64,000 nt of DNA. Source: Pseudomonas sp. GD03858. GTDB taxonomy: Bacteria; Pseudomonadota; Gammaproteobacteria; Pseudomonadales; Pseudomonadaceae. The translations under genes were made by a program, and so were the position numbers. The notes below the pieces were generated by a model. That model searched no databases and had not been told where the DNA came from. It saw only the letters and a program-made list of their open reading frames with translations. The first letter of the stretch is position 1, and every line of letters starts with the position of its first letter. Of this stretch, positions 58,977 to 64,000 are shown piece by piece. Location: the NCBI RefSeq assembly GCF_029840925.1, contig NZ_JAOCDM010000019.1, forward strand, positions 1 through 64,000, read 5' to 3'.

Positions 58977-59924
58977 TCAGTTGGCGATCAGCAGCTCGTG
59001 GGTCTTCAGGTCGGCCTCATGGGCGGCGAGAATCTCCGGCAGCGAGTTGCGCAGGTACTCGACCCAGGTCTTGATCTTCGCATCCAGGTACTGGCGCGAT
59101 GGGTAGATCGCGTACAGGTTCAGCTCCTGCAGACGATACTCCGGCATGATCCGCACCAGGCTGCCATCACGCAGGCCATCGATGGCGGTGTAGATCGGCA
59201 GCACGCCCACGCCCATGCCGCTGCGGATCGCGGTCTTCATCGCGTCCGCCGAGTTGACCTGGAACGGCGAGGTGGTGATGTTGACCATCTCCTGGCCTTC
59301 CGGCCCGTCGAACAGCCACTTCTCCAGCGGGATCACCGGGCTGACCATGCGCAGGCAGGCATGCTGGAGCAGGTCGGCCGGTTTGTGCGCGCTGCCGTGG
59401 CGGGCCACGTACTCGGGCGAGGCGCAGACGATGCTGTAGGTGATGCCCAGGCGCTGGGAGACGAAGCCCGAGTCCGGCAGCTCGCTGGCCAGCACGATGG
59501 ACACGTCGTAGCCCTCGTCCAGCAGGTCGGGCACGCGGTTGGCCATGGTCAGGTCGAAGGTCACGTCCGGATGCGACTCGCGGTAGCGGGCGATGGCGTC
59601 GACCACGAAGTGCTGGCCGACGCCGGTCATCGAATGCACCTTCAGCTGCCCGGCCGGGCGCGCATGGGCATCGCTGGCCTCGGCTTCGGCCTCCTCGACG
59701 TAGGTGAGAATCTGTTCGCAGCGCATCAGGTAGCGCTTGCCTGCTTCGGTCAGCGCGATGCGCCGGGTGGTGCGGTTGAGCAGGCGGGTTTGCAGATGGG
59801 CTTCCAGGTTGGAGACCGCCCGCGACACGTTCGCGGTGGTCGTATCCAGTTGCGCGGCGGCAGCGGTGAAGCTGCCGAGCTGGGCGACGCAACTGAAAGC
59901 ACGCATGTTTTGCAGGGTGTCCAT
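58977..59924 (-). CDS. LysR-family regulator of the efflux operon (AaeR-like)
   Basis: A 315-residue LysR-type protein of the CrgA/AaeR-like branch. The DNA-binding domain is at residues 1-60 (MRAFSCVAQLGSFTAAAAQL, ANVSRAVSNLEAHLQTRLLN). The effector domain contains LKVHSMTGVGQHFVVDAIARY. It is divergent from an operon for an outer membrane factor, FUSC protein and DUF1656 protein, with a 180-bp spacer. By analogy with AaeR it probably activates that efflux operon in response to an aromatic acid. Confidence 0.88.
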   Translation of the reverse strand: MDTLQNMRAFSCVAQLGSFTAAAAQLDTTTANVSRAVSNLEAHLQTRLLNRTTRRIALTEAGKRYLMRCEQILTYVEEAEAEASDAHARPAGQLKVHSMTGVGQHFVVDAIARYRESHPDVTFDLTMANRVPDLLDEGYDVSIVLASELPDSGFVSQRLGITYSIVCASPEYVARHGSAHKPADLLQHACLRMVSPVIPLEKWLFDGPEGQEMVNITTSPFQVNSADAMKTAIRSGMGVGVLPIYTAIDGLRDGSLVRIMPEYRLQELNLYAIYPSRQYLDAKIKTWVEYLRNSLPEILAAHEADLKTHELLIAN

Positions 59925-60104
59925 GGGTCACTCTCGGTTTAGAGGACAAAATTGTGACATGAAGTAACGCAAATGCACGTCCGACTAAAGCCGGATTATC
60001 GCTGTTTTGGTAACAAAGATTCGCAGGAATATACGCTTATCGCCAATGAAACCCGCCCCTAGAATTGCTCGGCCCCTCCACCTCTTCCTCGGGAAATCGC
60101 CGCT

Positions 60105-61631
60105 GTGCCGCGTCGCAACATCAGAGCGCTCCATGCGCTCAGTGCCTGTGCCCTTTGTCTCACCTTGAGCGGCTGTATCGGAACCTGGGGCATTGCCCCG
60201 CAAAGCAAGACAATCCAAGCCAATTCACTCGCCACCGACGAGGCCATCCGCGAGGCCGCGCGCGATGCCAACTGGCCAGCCCAGCAATGGTGGCGCGGCT
60301 ATGGCGATGCCCAGCTGAACGACTGGATCGCCCTGGCCCTGGCCGGCAGCCCGAGCATGGCCATGGCCGCCGCCCGGGTGCGTGAAGCCAAGGCCATGGC
60401 CGGCGTGGTCGAGTCGGCCGAGAAGCTGCAGGCCAATGGCAACGCCACGCTCAAGCGCCACAACTGGCCCGAGGATCAGTTCTACGGCCCGGGCGCGCTG
60501 TCCGGCGCCAATACCTGGGACAACAATGCCGCCATTGGCCTGAGCTACGCGCTGGACCTGTGGGGCCGCGAGCGCAACGCCAGCGAACAGGCCGTGGACC
60601 AGGCGCACGTGAGCGTCGCCGAGGCGCGCCAGGCCCAGCTGGAGCTGGAGAACAACGTGGTGCGCGCTTACATCCAGCTCAGCCTGCATTACGCCCGACG
60701 CGATATCGTCCAGGCCGAGCTGGTGCAGCAGGAGCAGATCCTCGCCCTGGCCAAGCGCCGCCTCGACGGCGGCATCGGCACCCATTTCGAGGTCAGCCAG
60801 GCCGAGGCGCCGCTGCCGGAAACCCATCGGCAGATCGACAGCCTCAACGAGGAAATCGCCCTGACCGGCAACCAGCTGGCGGCCCTGGCCGGCCAGGGGC
60901 CGGGGCAGGGCGCGAAGCTGCGACGCCCGAGCCTGACCCTTGGCGCGCCGCTCACCTTGCCGTCGAACTTGCCCGCCGAACTGGTCGGCCAGCGTCCCGA
61001 CGTGGTCGCCAGCCGCTGGCAGGTGGCGGCCCAGGCTCGTGGCATCGACGTGGCCCATGCCGGCTTCTTCCCCAATGTCGACCTGGTCGGCGGCCTCGGT
61101 TTCATGGCCACCGGTGGCGGGCCGCTGGAGTTTCTCACCGGGCGCAAGTTCAACTACAACGTGGGGCCTGCCATCAGCCTGCCGATCTTCGACGGCGGCC
61201 GCCTGCGCTCGCAACTGGGCGTGGCCTCGGCCGGCTATGACATGGCCGTGGCGCGCTACAACCAGACGGTGATCGGCGCGCTGAAGAACATCTCCGACCA
61301 GCTGATCCGTCGCGAATCGATGAAGGAGCAGGCGCATTTCGCCGCAGAAAGCGTGGCTGCGGCGCAGAAGACCTACGACATCGCCACAGTCGCCTTCCAG
61401 CGTGGCCTGACCGATTACCTCAACGTGCTCAATGCGCAGACCCTGCTGTTCCGCCAGCAACAGGTGCTGCAGCAGGTGCAGGCCGCGCGCCTGACCGCCC
61501 ACGCCGAGCTGGTCACCGCCTTGGGCGGCGGCCTCGAGGCGGGCAAGGACGTGCCCGATCAAGAGCGCCAGGCCGCGCCGAAAACCCCGGCCACCCTGGC
61601 CATCTTCGACCAGCCGGATCACCCCGAATGA
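60105..61631 (+). CDS. NodT-family outer membrane efflux lipoprotein
   Basis: A 508-residue TolC-like outer membrane factor. The lipoprotein signal ends at LTLSGC (Cys24). Two OEP repeats follow, with the typical WWRGYGDAQLNDWIALALAG, GLSYALDLWGRERNASEQAV and NYNVGPAISLPIFDGGRLRS. It forms the outer-membrane channel of the efflux system encoded with the following genes. Translation seems to start at a GTG (60105), with gggaaa eight bases upstream. It overlaps the FUSC gene by 4 bp. Confidence 0.92.
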   Translation: MPRRNIRALHALSACALCLTLSGCIGTWGIAPQSKTIQANSLATDEAIREAARDANWPAQQWWRGYGDAQLNDWIALALAGSPSMAMAAARVREAKAMAGVVESAEKLQANGNATLKRHNWPEDQFYGPGALSGANTWDNNAAIGLSYALDLWGRERNASEQAVDQAHVSVAEARQAQLELENNVVRAYIQLSLHYARRDIVQAELVQQEQILALAKRRLDGGIGTHFEVSQAEAPLPETHRQIDSLNEEIALTGNQLAALAGQGPGQGAKLRRPSLTLGAPLTLPSNLPAELVGQRPDVVASRWQVAAQARGIDVAHAGFFPNVDLVGGLGFMATGGGPLEFLTGRKFNYNVGPAISLPIFDGGRLRSQLGVASAGYDMAVARYNQTVIGALKNISDQLIRRESMKEQAHFAAESVAAAQKTYDIATVAFQRGLTDYLNVLNAQTLLFRQQQVLQQVQAARLTAHAELVTALGGGLEAGKDVPDQERQAAPKTPATLAIFDQPDHPE

Positions 61632-63805
61632 GCACACTGAGCTTGCCCTTGCGCTGGCTGCGGAGCCTGGAATGGCGCCGGGGCTTCTTCGCCTGGGCGC
61701 GTACCGATGGCGTCACCTGGGTCTACATCTTCAAGGTACTGGCCGCCGCGTTCATCACCCTGTGGCTGGCCATGCGCCTGGAGTTGCCGCAGCCGCGCAC
61801 GGCGATGATCACCGTGTTCATCGTCATGCAGCCGCAGAGCGGCCATGTGTTCGCCAAGAGCTTCTACCGCGTGCTCGGCACCCTGGCCGGCTCGGCGATG
61901 ATGGTCGCGCTGATCGCGATCTTCCCGCAGAACACCGAGCTGTTCCTGCCCAGCCTGGCGCTGTGGGTCGGCCTGTGCTCGGCGGGGGCCATGCGCTACC
62001 GCACCTTCCGCGCCTATGGCTTCGTGCTGGCCGGCTACACGGCGGCGATGATCGGCCTGCCGGTCCTGCAGCACCCCGACCAGGCGTTCATGGCGGCGGT
62101 ATGGCGGGTGCTGGAGATCGCCCTGGGGATTCTCGTCTCGACCTTCGTCAGCGCCGCGATCCTGCCGCAATCGGCCAGCGCCGCCATGCGCAACGCCCTG
62201 TACCAGCGTTTCGGCACCTTCGCCGGGGTGGTGGTCGAGGCCCTGCATGGCGACAGCCAGCGCGACCGCTACGAGACCAGCAACGTGCGCTTCGTCGCCG
62301 AGGCGGTGGGCCTGGAGAGCCTGCGCAACGTCACCGCCTTCGAAGATCCGCACATGCGTCGGCGCTCTGGCCGGCTGGTGCGCATGAACAGCGAGTTCAT
62401 GGCCATCACCACGCGCTTCAACGCCCTGCACCGGCTGCTCGAACGGCTGCGTGCCCGTGGCCCGTTGCAGATCGTCGGCGCCATCGAGCCGGGGCTTGCG
62501 ACCCTCGCCGAGCTGCTCGAGCCTTATGTGGGGCGCGCCCTGACCGACGCCGACGCGCTGCGCCTGGCGCTGGAGCTGGGCAGCTACAAGGAAGGCCTGC
62601 AGGCGCAAGTGCGCGGCTTGCGCGCCCAATACCTGCAAACCAACCCCAGCGAATCCGACCTGCTCGACTTCCATACCGCCTTCGAACTGCTCTATCGCTT
62701 TGTCGACGAGATGTACAGCTACGCCGAGACCCACGCTTCGCTGGCGGTGCACAAGCACGAGCGCGAGCAGTGGGACGAGCCCTACGTGGCCCAGACCAGT
62801 TGGCTGGTGTCGCTGGCCGCCGGCGTGCGCGCCTCGGCGGTGCTGTTGTTGCTGGGCAGCTACTGGCTGCTCAGCGACTGGCCCAGCGGCGCGATGATGA
62901 CCCTGATCGCCACGGTCACCGTGGGCCTGTCGGCGGCCTCGCCGAACCCCAAGCGCATGTCGTTCCAGATGGCCTGCGGCACGGCGCTCGGCGCGTTCAT
63001 CGGCTTCTTCGAGACCTTCTTCGTGTTCCCCTGGATCGACGGTTTCGCGCTGCTGTGCATGGTCCTGGCGCCGGTGTTCGTGCTCGGCGCGTTCCTTGCG
63101 TCACGCCCGGCTTACGCGGGTTACGGCCTGGGCCTGCTGGTGTTCTTCGCCATCGGTTCGGTGCCGAACAACCTGACCGTCTATGACCCCTATACCTTCA
63201 TCAACGACTACATCGGCATGGTCATCGGCATGTTCGTCTGCGCCGCCGCCGGGGCGATCATCCTGCCGCCCAACAGCCGCTGGCTGTGGAGCCGCCTGGA
63301 GCAGGCGCTGCGCGAACAGGTGCTGTTCGCCATCGGCGGGCGCTTGCGTGGGCTGGGGTCGGCCTTCGAGAGCCGCACCCGCGACCTGCTGCACCAGGCC
63401 TATGGCCTGGCCGCCGGCAAGCCGCGGGTGCAGAGCGAGCTGATGGGCTGGATGTTCACCGTGCTGGAGATCGGCCACGCGATCATCGAGCTGCGCAAGG
63501 AGCAAGCCCGCGCGCCGGTCCATCCGGCCTATGCCGAGAGTCAGCCCTGGCGCCAGGCCATCCGCGTGATGGGCCGGGCCCTGGCGCGTTTGTTCCTGCA
63601 GCCCAGCGCCAGCAACCATGAGCGCGCCCTGGTGGCGGTGGATCATGCCATCAGCCGTGTGCAGGCCACCGACGAACCCTTCGCCCGGCACTTCGACACC
63701 TCGGTGCTGCGCCGTGCGCAGAGCTACCTGCATTTCATCCGTTCCTCCCTGCTCGACCCACAGTCGCCGCTGGCACCGGCGAAAGGAATGCACCATGCCC
63801 CGTGA
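61628..63805 (+). CDS. FUSC/AaeB-family aromatic acid efflux membrane protein
   Basis: A 725-residue inner-membrane protein with two membrane bundles (starting near residues 33 and 395) and large cytoplasmic domains. WVYIFKVLAAAFITLWLAMR, MITVFIVMQPQSGHVFAKSFYR and GTLAGSAMM are the family's conserved blocks, repeated around GAMMTLIATVTVGLSAASPN. Like AaeB it likely pumps hydroxylated aromatic acids or similar compounds with a periplasmic HlyD-type partner. That partner gene probably lies just beyond the window. It overlaps the next gene by 11 bp. Confidence 0.92.
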   Translation: MSTLSLPLRWLRSLEWRRGFFAWARTDGVTWVYIFKVLAAAFITLWLAMRLELPQPRTAMITVFIVMQPQSGHVFAKSFYRVLGTLAGSAMMVALIAIFPQNTELFLPSLALWVGLCSAGAMRYRTFRAYGFVLAGYTAAMIGLPVLQHPDQAFMAAVWRVLEIALGILVSTFVSAAILPQSASAAMRNALYQRFGTFAGVVVEALHGDSQRDRYETSNVRFVAEAVGLESLRNVTAFEDPHMRRRSGRLVRMNSEFMAITTRFNALHRLLERLRARGPLQIVGAIEPGLATLAELLEPYVGRALTDADALRLALELGSYKEGLQAQVRGLRAQYLQTNPSESDLLDFHTAFELLYRFVDEMYSYAETHASLAVHKHEREQWDEPYVAQTSWLVSLAAGVRASAVLLLLGSYWLLSDWPSGAMMTLIATVTVGLSAASPNPKRMSFQMACGTALGAFIGFFETFFVFPWIDGFALLCMVLAPVFVLGAFLASRPAYAGYGLGLLVFFAIGSVPNNLTVYDPYTFINDYIGMVIGMFVCAAAGAIILPPNSRWLWSRLEQALREQVLFAIGGRLRGLGSAFESRTRDLLHQAYGLAAGKPRVQSELMGWMFTVLEIGHAIIELRKEQARAPVHPAYAESQPWRQAIRVMGRALARLFLQPSASNHERALVAVDHAISRVQATDEPFARHFDTSVLRRAQSYLHFIRSSLLDPQSPLAPAKGMHHAP

Positions 63806-63995
63806 GATCGCCTTCCATGGCGTGTACATGCCCACCATGACCTTGATGTTCCTGTTCGCCCTGGGCCTGGCCTGGGGCCTGGACCGGTTCATCGCCAGCG
63901 TGGATGGCTATCGCTTCTTCTGGCACCCGGCGCTGCTGCGCCTGTCGCTGTTCGTCTGCCTGTTCGGCGCCCTGGCGCTGTCGCTCTACTGGTGA
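63795..63995 (+). CDS. DUF1656 (AaeX-like) small membrane protein
   Basis: A 66-residue protein with two membrane helices (LMFLFALGLAWGLDRFI and LSLFVCLFGALALSLYW) and the family's FHGVYMPTM start. DUF1656 proteins accompany FUSC and HlyD-like genes in efflux operons. ATG at 63795, inside the end of the FUSC gene, with aaaggaatgc upstream. Ends five bases before the window edge, so the operon continues. Confidence 0.9.
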   Translation: MPREIAFHGVYMPTMTLMFLFALGLAWGLDRFIASVDGYRFFWHPALLRLSLFVCLFGALALSLYW

Positions 63996-64000
63996 GAATC

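Overview
The window reads as a stretch of chromosome from a Pseudomonas putida-group bacterium. Evidence is the high GC content, FabV instead of FabI, the homogentisate cluster hmgR-hmgA-fahA-maiA, an agu2-type agmatine operon, DUF3509 and HopJ-family genes, many FecI/FecR/TonB-receptor units, and at least a dozen copies of the P. putida-type REP sequence (core CGCGGGTGAACCCGCTCCCAC or close variants). I see no rRNA, tRNA, insertion sequence, phage structural gene or CRISPR array. Species assignment is inference from remembered families, not from a search.

Layout. 0-5.3 kb: metE with a tandem palindrome upstream, a histidine-phosphatase-like gene, an ACR3/BASS-type transporter, an unusual SDR and a nucleotidyltransferase-like gene. 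5.4-6.6 kb: an orphan gene behind an AT-rich, palindrome-rich leader, the clearest compositional oddity. 6.6-12.6 kb: a thiolase, then a QseBC/PmrAB-like two-component pair divergent from an operon of PepSY protein, cytochrome b561 and a phosphoethanolamine-transferase-like enzyme; the spacer carries a PmrA/QseB-style tandem repeat. 12.8-18 kb: agu2A-agu2B-agu2C-agu2A' (agmatine to putrescine, including a Tat-exported deiminase) with a divergent LysR regulator. 18-29 kb: fabV, a GNAT enzyme, hydrolases, the folM-DUF1244-hopJ unit, a PilZ protein, a flavodoxin, a CidR/CidAB-type holin-antiholin unit with an overlapping double palindrome, and an SDR.

29-32.7 kb holds a 1076-residue protein resembling the large Pseudomonas dermonecrotic-toxin-like (DUF6543) proteins, with a small divergent ORF; its stop codon directly abuts that of hmgR. 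32.7-38.5 kb is tyrosine/homogentisate catabolism with a 17-bp operator and an aromatic-acid type MFS transporter. 38.5-42.3 kb has small cellular genes: SirB1-like, a leucine-dehydrogenase-like enzyme, yebG with a perfect LexA box, psiE, DUF3509 and a hibernation factor.

42.4-53.8 kb is an iron-uptake island. A fecI-fecR-fecA-like set on the minus strand is divergent from DUF3649-PepSY reductase-DUF3325-fecI-fecR-siderophore receptor on the plus strand; Fur-box-like sites occupy the shared spacer and an AraC regulator converges on the far end. 54-57.7 kb holds a DMT exporter and a three-gene glucosyl-transfer cassette (GtrII-like, GtrA, GtrB). 57.8-64 kb holds a 2-hydroxyacid dehydrogenase, a LysR gene and a divergent efflux operon (NodT-type outer membrane factor, FUSC protein, DUF1656) that runs to the end of the window.
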